From assembly GCA_003354025.1 (NCBI GenBank), contig PIVU01000013.1, positions 1-40,333 on the forward strand: a stretch of 40,333 bases of DNA, read 5' to 3'. This document shows, one piece after another, positions 9,267-17,062 of this stretch. Each line of letters begins with the position of its first letter. Position 1 is the stretch's first letter. Origin of the DNA: Nitrospirota bacterium. Lineage in GTDB: Bacteria; Nitrospirota; Thermodesulfovibrionia; UBA6902. The position numbers and the translations under genes were made by a program. The notes beneath the pieces were generated by a model. It saw only the letters and a list, made by a program, of their open reading frames with translations. It was not told the origin of the DNA and searched no databases.

Positions 9267-10496
9267 TTAACTTACCAGCAGGGACAAAGATGTCTTTATC
9301 ATGTTTACAAAAGAATCCTCTAAGAATGCCCTTTCCATAAACCACAGGACCGCCATCATTATGAGGGCTACGGCCCCATATCTCATTATAATTTTCGGAA
9401 AAAAATCATACTGCCTGATAAAGTAAAGCACCGGAAAAACAAGGCAGATAATTACAACCTGCCCGGCCTCCACACCAAGATTAAATCCAAGCAAAGAGAG
9501 CGCCATATGCTCTCCCAGCACTCCCATGTGTACTAATATGCTCGCGAACCCGAAGCCATGAAACAGGCCAAAGATAAACACAACCCAACCAATTTTGCGA
9601 TGAAAGATCGGAAACAGTATATCCATCGCAGCAACCGCAATGGACAATGCGATGATGGATTCCACCAGCCGGGAAGGCAGCTCCACGATGCGAAGGGCTG
9701 CAAGGCTGAGAGTCAGGCTATGGGCAATAGTGAACAGGGTCACGATTTTCACGACATAAATAAAAGCCGGTCGAAACTCAGTAACAGGCTGCCATAAATT
9801 ATCACGTCTAAGCATAGCCGCCGGCAAAATAAGTGCTACCAGAAACAGTATATGATCAATACCTTTCCCTATATGCTTGATTCCCATTTTGATGATTCCC
9901 TTGAAACCATCAAGGACAGAATAATTGGCAATATCAAGCTGATGACGGTGATCTTCAGGACTGAAAGAGAGCGATACCTGGCTTTCATTATTAAATATAT
10001 GCGCCCTCCAGTATTGTTCGATCACTAATAATGCCAGGTGATCAGGGTCTTCATCGAACATCACTGAGTAATCTATGTCAAGTGACTCGGGGGTAGAGCG
10101 ATCTTCAATAAGAGTGAAGTTCAGCTGTGCAAATATAGCCCTACCTATATCCATAATATCAACGCCGGTAAAACGAATTGGAAGACTGCCCGTACTGTCG
10201 GAAAACCGGACTTTCTTTAAATAATAGTCGTGCATCTCACCGGTCCGGCTTGTCAGGTTGTACTTTGTAATAGGCTGCCCATCGGCTGACCGGCTTAAGG
10301 CCTTGTTCAGATCGGTAAGAGTTATCTCAAAACGGCCGGTCACTTTGTCGTCATATATTTTAAGATAAATGTAACTTTGACCAAGGCTGTGGGCATAGAG
10401 AGAATTCGCGGAGAATACAACTACAAAAGTCATGAGAGCAATGAGTATTGCAAAATGACAACGAGTGCAGCAATAATGATTCAATCTCATAATCAT
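9267..10496 (-). CDS. HupE/UreJ-family membrane protein
   Basis: 409 residues from the ATG at 10496, which has AGAGG four bases upstream; a TTG 21 bases further up is also open but less convincing. The N-terminus is a signal peptide ending near the SLYAHS stretch. The first half is an extracytoplasmic domain of about 170 residues. The second half holds about seven hydrophobic segments with HupE/UreJ_2 signatures GIKHIGKGIDHILFL, AHSLTLSLAAL and GLFHGFGFASIL, and the ending FNLGVEAGQ. Some members of this family are linked to nickel or cobalt uptake, but the long form with an outer domain is mostly uncharacterised. It is the first gene of the leftward NRPS operon, 57 bases before the next start. 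A role in metal supply or export of the product is possible; neither is shown by the sequence. Confidence 0.8.
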   Translation of the reverse strand: MIMRLNHYCCTRCHFAILIALMTFVVVFSANSLYAHSLGQSYIYLKIYDDKVTGRFEITLTDLNKALSRSADGQPITKYNLTSRTGEMHDYYLKKVRFSDSTGSLPIRFTGVDIMDIGRAIFAQLNFTLIEDRSTPESLDIDYSVMFDEDPDHLALLVIEQYWRAHIFNNESQVSLSFSPEDHRHQLDIANYSVLDGFKGIIKMGIKHIGKGIDHILFLVALILPAAMLRRDNLWQPVTEFRPAFIYVVKIVTLFTIAHSLTLSLAALRIVELPSRLVESIIALSIAVAAMDILFPIFHRKIGWVVFIFGLFHGFGFASILVHMGVLGEHMALSLLGFNLGVEAGQVVIICLVFPVLYFIRQYDFFPKIIMRYGAVALIMMAVLWFMERAFLEDSFVNMIKTSLSLLVS

Positions 10497-10522
10497 GTTA
10501 CCTCTATTTATAAACAATACAG

Positions 10523-10555
10523 ATTATCAGCCTTTGCAATGATAACGCTGATAAT
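10523..10555. repeat. Perfect 9-bp inverted repeat, operator-like
   Basis: The arms ATTATCAGC (10523-10531) and GCTGATAAT (10547-10555) are exact reverse complements with a 15-base spacer, so half-site centres are 24 bases apart. The repeat lies 27 bases upstream of the HupE-like start, where a repressor or activator dimer could control the leftward operon. A partial extra copy GATAAC sits in the spacer (10541-10546). No regulator gene is present in the window, so the binding protein is unknown. Confidence 0.5.
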
Positions 10556-10614
10556 ATGATACGCTTGCCCCTCAAATAAATGCATTTTGAAATTAATAGA
10601 ATGAAAAAAACGTT

Positions 10615-10639
10615 TTGTAAGCGTAATAATATTTTACAA
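10615..10639. repeat. Inverted repeat TTGTAA / TTACAA
   Basis: Arms 10615-10620 and 10634-10639 are exact reverse complements with a 13-base A+T-rich spacer. A further TTACAA occurs near 10735. In such A+T-rich sequence a 6-bp repeat can arise by chance, so this is only a possible operator. Confidence 0.25.
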
Positions 10640-10887
10640 GAAAATCAGATTTTCAGCAATTTTTTAGCAATTTGTTGAATAAAAGATAAAAAAGGGTTAA
10701 TATCAAAAATAGGTAAAAAAGCTGAAACAATTTTTTACAACCGGGCTTCCTTTTCAAAAAAAATTACGTTATATTTATTCATAGTTGCAATTATCGACTT
10801 TTGAGAGGCAGTTTTACATATATGAAGCAGGCGCATCTGTAGCAAGCAGACATTTTTTATAATAAGTTCTAACCTTGAGGAATCATA

Positions 10888-11127
10888 ATGAAAGATGAAA
10901 TTAAAAAATATATTGTAGATACTTTCATGTATGGCGAAGGAAGTGTTGAATATGATCAAGAGTTGTATGAGTCCGGGCTAATAAACTCAATGGGATTTTT
11001 TAGACTGCTTACGTTTATTGAAGAGACATATGATTTGTCTATAGACATGAGTGAGCTTTCGGTTGATAATTTTACTACTGTAAATGATATTACAACAATG
11101 ATAAACAGTAAACTGGAAAACAAATAG
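10888..11127 (+). CDS. Stand-alone peptidyl carrier protein for the prolyl pathway
   Basis: 79 residues, the normal size for a free carrier protein. The phosphopantetheine site is S34 in SGLINSMGFF, with Asn in place of the usual Asp before the serine; the following FIEETYDLSI is typical of helix II and loop in PltL/PigG-like carriers. It is first in a rightward operon, 20 bases before a prolyl-carrier dehydrogenase-like gene and followed by a prolyl adenylating enzyme. That trio is the known route for loading L-proline and oxidising it while bound. It has a GAGG ribosome site eight bases before the ATG. Assignment to the prolyl route rests on its neighbours as much as on its own sequence. 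Confidence 0.88.
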   Translation: MKDEIKKYIVDTFMYGEGSVEYDQELYESGLINSMGFFRLLTFIEETYDLSIDMSELSVDNFTTVNDITTMINSKLENK

Positions 11128-11147
11128 CAAATCAGAGAAGAGGTGAA

Positions 11148-12290
11148 ATGGATTTTTCATTAAATGAAAACCAGATTGATCTAAAAAAATCAGCTGCTGA
11201 GTTTGCAGAGAAAAAACTTAATGATGATGTTGAGGAGCGGGACAGGAAGAGCGAATTTTCTCGCGATGGCTGGAATGCCTGTGCTGACTTTGGTCTTCAG
11301 GGGATTCTGGTCCCCGAGCAGTTTGGAGGGATGGGTTTAAATGCTATAGACTATGCCGCCATTATGGAAGGGATCGGATACGGGGGCACAGATAACGGCC
11401 TCATTTTTTCGGTTAATGCTCACGTCCTTGTGTGCATAATCCCTATTTTACATCATGGCTCAGATGCGTTAAAAGAAAAATATTTACCCGCCCTGGTGTC
11501 AGGCAAAATGATCGGCGCCAATGCAATGACCGAAGCGGATTCCGGGTCGGATATGTTTTCTAATAGCACAAGTGCAGAGAAGAAAAATGATTATTATGTA
11601 CTTAATGGGAGCAAGACATTTGCAACAAACGCTCCTGTGGCTGACACATTCATTGTTTATGCCGCCACGAACAAATCTAAAGGTTTTTTTGGGTTGTCCT
11701 GCTTTCTTGTTGATCGGGAAACCGAAGGGCTTACAGTAGGGAACAATATGGAGAAAATGGGACTGAGGACAAGCCCTATCTCGGATGTTGCATTTAATAA
11801 TTGCAAGATCCCGGCAACACACATACTTGGTAAAGAAGGCTCAGGAGGAATAATGTTCGGTGACACCATGGAGTGGGAAAGAGGACTTATCATGGCCAGT
11901 TGTATCGGTATCATGGAAAGACAGCTCTATTCATGCCGTAAATATGCCCATGTAAGAAAATTGGGAAATCAATCTATTGGCAAATTTCAGGCAATAGCAC
12001 ATAAAATCGCGGACATGAAAGTCCGTCTTGAGACAAGCCGTCTCATGCTCTATAAAGCTGCATGGCTTAAGTCTCAAAAGAAGACAGCAACGCTTGAAAC
12101 AGCAGCTACGAAGTTATATATCAGTGAATCATACATCCAGAATTGTCGTGAAGCCATGAAAATATACGGCGCTTATGGGTATATGGTTGAATATGGACTG
12201 GAGCGTGAACTGAGAGATGCTCTTGCGAGCCAATATTACTCGGGTACGTCAGAAATACAAAAAAATATTATTTCATCAATGATTTTATAG
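11148..12290 (+). CDS. Acyl-CoA dehydrogenase-fold flavoenzyme, prolyl-carrier dehydrogenase type (PltE/PigA-like)
   Basis: 380 residues, full length for the family. Hallmarks include QFGGMGLNAID, GLIFSVNAHVLVCIIPI, the flavin-region AMTEADSGSD, TFATNAPVADTFIVYA and the C-terminal YYSGTSEIQKNII. The GLxFSxxAHxxxCxIP pattern, AxTExDxGSD and NAPxADxFIxYA closely follow PigA and PltE, which oxidise L-prolyl-S-carrier by two or four electrons to dehydroproline or pyrrole-2-carboxyl. A strong AGAGGTGA ribosome site precedes the ATG. It lies between the carrier protein and the prolyl adenylating gene. How far the oxidation goes (pyrroline as in anatoxin AnaB, or pyrrole) cannot be read from sequence. 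Confidence 0.87.
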   Translation: MDFSLNENQIDLKKSAAEFAEKKLNDDVEERDRKSEFSRDGWNACADFGLQGILVPEQFGGMGLNAIDYAAIMEGIGYGGTDNGLIFSVNAHVLVCIIPILHHGSDALKEKYLPALVSGKMIGANAMTEADSGSDMFSNSTSAEKKNDYYVLNGSKTFATNAPVADTFIVYAATNKSKGFFGLSCFLVDRETEGLTVGNNMEKMGLRTSPISDVAFNNCKIPATHILGKEGSGGIMFGDTMEWERGLIMASCIGIMERQLYSCRKYAHVRKLGNQSIGKFQAIAHKIADMKVRLETSRLMLYKAAWLKSQKKTATLETAATKLYISESYIQNCREAMKIYGAYGYMVEYGLERELRDALASQYYSGTSEIQKNIISSMIL

Positions 12291-12338
12291 CAAAGCAGCA
12301 GCCTCATTATTTTCCCACTGTCAAATAGCGTAACGACG

Positions 12339-13922
12339 ATGAAACTATTACATGAGACATTAACCGGGAGCGCCGATACTCATGGGGAAAAGACCGCGCT
12401 CATTTATAAAGACACCAGTATTTCATACAGATACCTGGATCAGATCAGCAGCCGGTTGGCCTCTCTTTGTTTGGACAGCGGTGCCAGGGCGGACGACCGC
12501 ATCGGTATTTATATCGACAAATCCATTGATGCAATTGTTGCTATATTCGGTATTCTGAAAAGCGGGGCATGCTATGTCCCTCTCGACCCTCTGGCTCCCC
12601 CTGCAAGGCAGACTCTCATAGTAAATGATTGTTCCCTTCAATACCTTATCACCACATCAGCGAAACTCCAACAGGTCCTAACCATAGTTGAGCAGTCCAA
12701 TGACCTACAGTATATATTTGTAATTGATGAAACGCGGCTAGATAATAAACTGGAACTTCCCGGAGTAACCATGTATTTCAAAGATGATATTGCCGCACAG
12801 CCCGTCAATACCCCTGCCGTGCCGGAGAAGCTAACGTCCGACAGTCTGGCTTACATACTCTATACATCAGGATCAACGGGCCAGCCCAAGGGTGTAATGT
12901 TGTCTCATAAGGCAGCCCTTGCTTTTGTGGACTGGTCATACAAGACATTCAGCATAGTCAGTGATGACATAGTTTCTTCTCATGCCCCTCTGCACTTTGA
13001 TCTTTCAATTTTTGATATCTTTGTATCAATCAGGGCGGGAGCTGCTATATGCCTTGTCCCCCAGGGATGGTCAACATTCCCAAAGTCCATTGCTGATTTC
13101 ATTGTAAATAACAGGGTCAGCACGTGGTACTCGGTTCCATCAATTCTCACTCAGCTTGTAATACACGGCAATCTGGAGGAAAGAGAATTCCCGGCATTGA
13201 GACAGATCCTTTTTGCAGGTGAAGTGTTCCCGTCAAAATATCTCGGAAAGTTGATGGAGCTCATTCCCTATGCTAAATATTACAACCTCTATGGCCCGAC
13301 AGAAACAAATGTCATTACGTACCACCACGTGAAAGAACCTCCGGCACCTGATGCAACTATCCCGATTGGATCGTTATGTGACAATGTCAGGAGTTTTATT
13401 GCAGGTGATTCGGGCCGTATCGTTGATAAAGGACAAAAAGGTGAACTATATGTTGAGTGTCCTACGCTGATGAAGGGATACTGGAATGACGAACAGAAAA
13501 CCAGGGATGTATTAAGAACTAATCCCTTTGATCCTTCGTCAGATAATATCCTTTATAAAACAGGGGACATTGTCCAATGGAGTGACAGGGGTGTGCTTAA
13601 TTATCACGGTCGCTGTGATTCAATGATAAAAAGCAGGGGATACCGGATCGAGCTTGGTGAAGTTGAAGCCGCTTTGTCAGCTCATCCCGGGCTTAAAGAG
13701 GCCGCAGTAACGGCAATACCTGACGATGAGATCGGCAATAAGATTAAGGCAGTGCTTGTGCGGAAAATGGGCGAACAGTGTAGCGAACAGGATATCAGAC
13801 TTTTTTGCGCAGAAAAGCTTCCCTATTATATGACCCCTGAAACCGTAAGCTTTGTCGATGCTCTTCCGCGCACGTCAACGGGGAAAATAGACAGGTCAAA
13901 ATTATCCGATATCTCACTCTAA
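12339..13922 (+). CDS. Stand-alone adenylating enzyme, L-prolyl-carrier ligase type (PltF/PigI-like)
   Basis: 527 residues, a free adenylation domain with no carrier or condensation part. Core motifs: YTSGSTGQPKG (A3), NLYGPTETN (A5), YKTGD (A7), GYRIELGEVE (A8) and STGKIDRS with the A10 lysine. The pocket residues read D L F Y L A L V I (D221, L222, F225 first). Prolyl ligases such as PltF, CouN4 and RedM have DLLYLALVC, so seven of nine agree. Reaction: L-proline plus ATP to prolyl-AMP, then transfer to the carrier protein at 10888. The gap to the preceding dehydrogenase is 48 bases; no clear ribosome site is seen. A serine-specific enzyme of the aminomalonyl route was considered and is disfavoured by the pocket. 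Confidence 0.88.
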   Translation: MKLLHETLTGSADTHGEKTALIYKDTSISYRYLDQISSRLASLCLDSGARADDRIGIYIDKSIDAIVAIFGILKSGACYVPLDPLAPPARQTLIVNDCSLQYLITTSAKLQQVLTIVEQSNDLQYIFVIDETRLDNKLELPGVTMYFKDDIAAQPVNTPAVPEKLTSDSLAYILYTSGSTGQPKGVMLSHKAALAFVDWSYKTFSIVSDDIVSSHAPLHFDLSIFDIFVSIRAGAAICLVPQGWSTFPKSIADFIVNNRVSTWYSVPSILTQLVIHGNLEEREFPALRQILFAGEVFPSKYLGKLMELIPYAKYYNLYGPTETNVITYHHVKEPPAPDATIPIGSLCDNVRSFIAGDSGRIVDKGQKGELYVECPTLMKGYWNDEQKTRDVLRTNPFDPSSDNILYKTGDIVQWSDRGVLNYHGRCDSMIKSRGYRIELGEVEAALSAHPGLKEAAVTAIPDDEIGNKIKAVLVRKMGEQCSEQDIRLFCAEKLPYYMTPETVSFVDALPRTSTGKIDRSKLSDISL

Positions 13923-13981
13923 CTACCTGAAACAGCGACCCATTATATCCAAAGACTTATGAGAAAGTTATAATAACGATT

Positions 13982-15352
13982 ATGCATATGAAACATATTG
14001 AAATGAAGGAGTGGGAAAAGCTTGCACGCAAGTATGACGAAAATGCGATTCCACTTTATGTAAGTTATCCCGTTGAATCGTTCTGGAAGCAGACAGTTGA
14101 CCCCGGCAAATACGCAAACAGTTTAAAACAGAATGACTTCTCTTTTCTGTACTTCCATTTCCCCTTTTGCAAAAAGATATGCCACTATTGCCTGTGCTAC
14201 AAGGAGGCCCTTAAGGAAGAAAATGATATTGATATTTATATCAGTTACCTGATAAGGGAAATGGACCTTAAGTTGGACCGGGCAAACATTGCAGGCAAAC
14301 TAAAAGCACGACACATGCACTGGGGTGGAGGCACACCTACACTGTTAACTCCGGCTCAGATAGAGAAGATCCACAATGCTATAACTGAAAGAATTGGTTT
14401 TGTACATGATGAAGTTAATGAATTTTCACTGGAGGCCTATCCCGATGAGAATATAATTACTCAGGACAAATTGTTTCTTCTCAAAGAGCTGGGATTCAAT
14501 TCAATCAGTTTTGGCATTCAGGATTTTGATGAACGCGTCCAGAAGGTAATAAATAGAGAGCACGATGTGAAAACAGTCAGGTCTCTTATTGAGCTTGCGC
14601 GCCGAACCGGCTTCAGAGTTCATGTTGATTTGTGTTATGGATTGCCTTTCCAGGGACTGAATGAACTTGAAAATACATTGAGGGAGGTAGCGGAAGTCCA
14701 GCCTGACAGGATTACAATGTTCCCCTATGCCCATAATCCATTTGTCTTCCCCCGGCAAAAAGTTATACCAAATGCTTCAATTCCCAATTCTTTTATCAAA
14801 ACAATGCAGGCTGTAATGTCAGATGATTTATTGGAAACCCATGGATATGTCAAGCTGGGTCTTGCTAACTATATAAGGACCGATGATCCTTTTTTCCATG
14901 ATCTACAGGAGCGGGGCATCAAATCCCTGATGGGTTATTCTCCTCATGAGAAAATTAATTTCCTGGGCTTTGGATCAACATCAATCAGCTTTATTGATAA
15001 TACCTTTTATCAAAACAATATAAAGCTGGAGGAATATTATCAACAGATAGACAACAATTCTGTTCCCCTGGAGGGTAAAAGGTCTTACCGGCACAATGAT
15101 GATGATTTTATTCGCAATGTTTTAATTCAGAAATACATATTGACCCGCTTTAAAATAGACAAAAAGCAGTTCGAACAGAAATTCGAAATAGATTTCAATA
15201 TCTACTTCAGCAAGGAAATCAAACGGCTTGGACAATATGAAAAAGACGGGCTCGTTGATTTAACTAACCCTGACATTATCCGGATTACGAAAAAGGGGGA
15301 ATTTTTCTGCAGGCATATTGCTCATGTATTTGATACATTCTACACAAAATAG
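13982..15352 (+). CDS. HemN-like radical SAM protein
   Basis: 456 residues. The N-terminal cluster motif is C63xxxC67xxC70xC72 (FCKKICHYCLC), including the fourth cysteine typical of HemN relatives, followed by HWGGGTPTLLT, SLEAYPDE, SFGIQDFDERVQKVINR and VDLCYGLPFQ. The C-terminal HemN-like domain is present (GYSPHEKINFLGFGSTSISF). Real HemN makes protoporphyrinogen; relatives in natural-product clusters act as class C methyltransferases or cyclopropanases that bind two SAM molecules. Its place as last gene of the prolyl operon, ending 26 bases before a convergent gene, points to tailoring rather than heme synthesis. The substrate is unknown. The start is the first of two nearby ATGs (13982 or 13988); neither has a strong ribosome site. 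Confidence 0.88.
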   Translation: MHMKHIEMKEWEKLARKYDENAIPLYVSYPVESFWKQTVDPGKYANSLKQNDFSFLYFHFPFCKKICHYCLCYKEALKEENDIDIYISYLIREMDLKLDRANIAGKLKARHMHWGGGTPTLLTPAQIEKIHNAITERIGFVHDEVNEFSLEAYPDENIITQDKLFLLKELGFNSISFGIQDFDERVQKVINREHDVKTVRSLIELARRTGFRVHVDLCYGLPFQGLNELENTLREVAEVQPDRITMFPYAHNPFVFPRQKVIPNASIPNSFIKTMQAVMSDDLLETHGYVKLGLANYIRTDDPFFHDLQERGIKSLMGYSPHEKINFLGFGSTSISFIDNTFYQNNIKLEEYYQQIDNNSVPLEGKRSYRHNDDDFIRNVLIQKYILTRFKIDKKQFEQKFEIDFNIYFSKEIKRLGQYEKDGLVDLTNPDIIRITKKGEFFCRHIAHVFDTFYTK

Positions 15353-15378
15353 ATAATGACATTGTGCACGTTGTTGCG

Positions 15379-17049
15379 TTAAGACTTGCATTCTTTAATA
15401 TTTCCGGCAATCTCTTTCCCCAGTTCAGACAGAGAGCTATACGCTGATTCCTGGTCAACTGCATCTGACATGTTGAAATTAGCCAACAACAATGGCTTGC
15501 AATATTTTAAAAACCTCTTAATCTGATCAAGGGACACCCTTTTGCTCATGAGGTAGGGGATAGCCCAGAAATCAAACATATAAACAGGACAAATCAAGGA
15601 CCCCTGCACTGTCCCGTACATTTTCTCAAGATGATCACAGGCCGTCTGCCAATCCATGGTATTATGGCGCCACCCATAACCGCTTCCTCTTATACCATAC
15701 TTGTCGGCCTCTTTATGAATGGGCACATGATGGGCATGGAAATAAAGCTCAGCCTTCATAAAAGTTGGCCGGGTTTCTTTAAGAAACTGGATAGTTGCTT
15801 GAACTGATTGTTCGGTCTCGCCGGGGAATCCCACAATAAGGGATATGAAGGTAAAGATCCCTCTTTCATGGAGATTGTGGATTCCTGCTTTATATTTATC
15901 TATAGTTACCTTCTTGTTCATATTGTCCAGCATTTGCTGGTCTCCTGATTCAATCCCGAGAAACACTCCGCGGCAGCCGCTTTGCTGCATCAGTTCATAG
16001 GTTTCATCGTCCGCATGTGAACATCTAAAATATGAGAACCAGTTAAAGTTAAAGTTATTGGAGATCATCATTTTTAATATCTCTTTAAATCTGGATAGAG
16101 GAACATTAAACGAATCATCGATAAATATGAGATACTGTACTCCGGCTTCGCTCAACTGTTTCATTTCCTTTTCTATAACATCAATACTGGTATAGGCCAA
16201 TTCTCCTGCCATGGTGGGGAAATTACAGAACGCACAGGTAAACGGGCAACCGCGTGATGTTCTCATAAAAGTAATCGGCGTATACAACAATTGAGGAAAT
16301 AGATCCCAGTCAATGCAGTTCGTATTTAAATCATTATTTTCAATCTCCAAGGAAGTCCTGATAAATTGCTCACTCTGAGCCAGCAGATCTCCGCTTCCGA
16401 TGAAACTCTTACTATAAAGCTCAGTATTAAAAATAAGGTTCGGTACATTGCGAAAGTCCCCTTCTGCTCCCTTTTTTAATTCAGCCACTACGCCTGTCAA
16501 AGCAGACTCACCTTGAAAACTGTTGATATATATGTCCGCTCCCAATTTTTCAAAAATATAATCCTGTGTCGTAATATCATCTGAAGAGAGGCAAATATTA
16601 TTGACAAAGGGGCCTCCGAGTATTACTTTTGAGTCGGGGCTAATCTTCTTTACGTAGTTAATTAATTCAATGACAGGAGCATCAGTAACGTAATAGGTGG
16701 TTGTAATTGCAACTGCGGTCGGATTCTTCCGCAGCAGAGTCTCGAAGCGCTCTTTATCGACATTGCAGAAATTAACTATCTCGACATCAATATCTCTTTT
16801 TGCCAGAAATGATTTCAAATAGCACACAGCCATATTAGGCATACGCATGAGATGAAATGAAGCAGGTTTGCTAGTTGCAGTAGAAATTATCTCGTTGAAA
16901 ACATCCGTATAATGCATCCATCTGCCTCGAAATCGCATGACGGCATGGAGCAGATGACGGTATGCACCTGTGTGCTTCTTCATAACCTCATAGCCATCAA
17001 TGATCTTCTCAAGAGGGCTCTCTTGGAAGCCTACAATTAAACAATCCAT
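15379..17049 (-). CDS. B12-binding-type radical SAM enzyme, PhpK-like
   Basis: 556 residues. The opening MDCLIVGF, a Rossmann-like region around 80-200 (AVAITTTYYV, VILGGPFVNN), the cluster motif C268xxxC272xxC275 in RGCPFTCAFC, FIDDSFNVP, GCRGVFLGIESG, LIVGFPGET and the late YGWRHNTMD follow the pattern of the PhpK family. PhpK methylates phosphorus in bialaphos synthesis with cobalamin and SAM. No DxHxxG motif is seen, consistent with cobalamin bound without a protein His ligand. There is no phosphonate gene in this window, so the reaction here is more likely C-methylation or another radical step on the peptide. It is the last gene of the rightmost leftward operon, 13 bases after the NRPS stop, with AGAGGAAG before its ATG. 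Confidence 0.87.
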   Translation of the reverse strand: MDCLIVGFQESPLEKIIDGYEVMKKHTGAYRHLLHAVMRFRGRWMHYTDVFNEIISTATSKPASFHLMRMPNMAVCYLKSFLAKRDIDVEIVNFCNVDKERFETLLRKNPTAVAITTTYYVTDAPVIELINYVKKISPDSKVILGGPFVNNICLSSDDITTQDYIFEKLGADIYINSFQGESALTGVVAELKKGAEGDFRNVPNLIFNTELYSKSFIGSGDLLAQSEQFIRTSLEIENNDLNTNCIDWDLFPQLLYTPITFMRTSRGCPFTCAFCNFPTMAGELAYTSIDVIEKEMKQLSEAGVQYLIFIDDSFNVPLSRFKEILKMMISNNFNFNWFSYFRCSHADDETYELMQQSGCRGVFLGIESGDQQMLDNMNKKVTIDKYKAGIHNLHERGIFTFISLIVGFPGETEQSVQATIQFLKETRPTFMKAELYFHAHHVPIHKEADKYGIRGSGYGWRHNTMDWQTACDHLEKMYGTVQGSLICPVYMFDFWAIPYLMSKRVSLDQIKRFLKYCKPLLLANFNMSDAVDQESAYSSLSELGKEIAGNIKECKS

Positions 17050-17062
17050 AGTCAGTCTTCCT

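Larger units (their letters stand above)
10497..10887. promoter_or_regulatory. Divergent, A+T-rich control region between the two biosynthetic operons
   Basis: These 391 bases separate the leftward HupE-NRPS operon from the rightward carrier-protein operon. I see no convincing gene. The stretch contains two inverted repeats (separate entries), a direct repeat AGCAATTT around 10660-10672, and several TTTTACAA-like copies (near 10632 and 10733). Both operons must be started here, but I could not pick out a clear -35/-10 pair for either. The rightward carrier gene has GAGG eight bases before its ATG. Confidence 0.6.

Noticed and set aside
10735-10959. Leftward 74-residue open frame overlapping the first carrier-protein gene
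   Set aside because: It overlaps a well-supported carrier protein on the opposite strand, is biased by A+T-rich intergenic sequence and shows no family features.
10888-13922. Aminomalonyl-ACP cassette (zwittermicin ZmaH/I/J-like) instead of a prolyl cassette
   Set aside because: The adenylation pocket is close to prolyl ligases, the dehydrogenase has PigA/PltE signatures, and the needed hydroxyacyl dehydrogenase is linked to the other cassette.
13982-15352. True coproporphyrinogen III dehydrogenase (HemN) for heme synthesis
   Set aside because: Operon context is biosynthetic and no heme gene is near; overall motifs fit HemN relatives as well as HemN itself.
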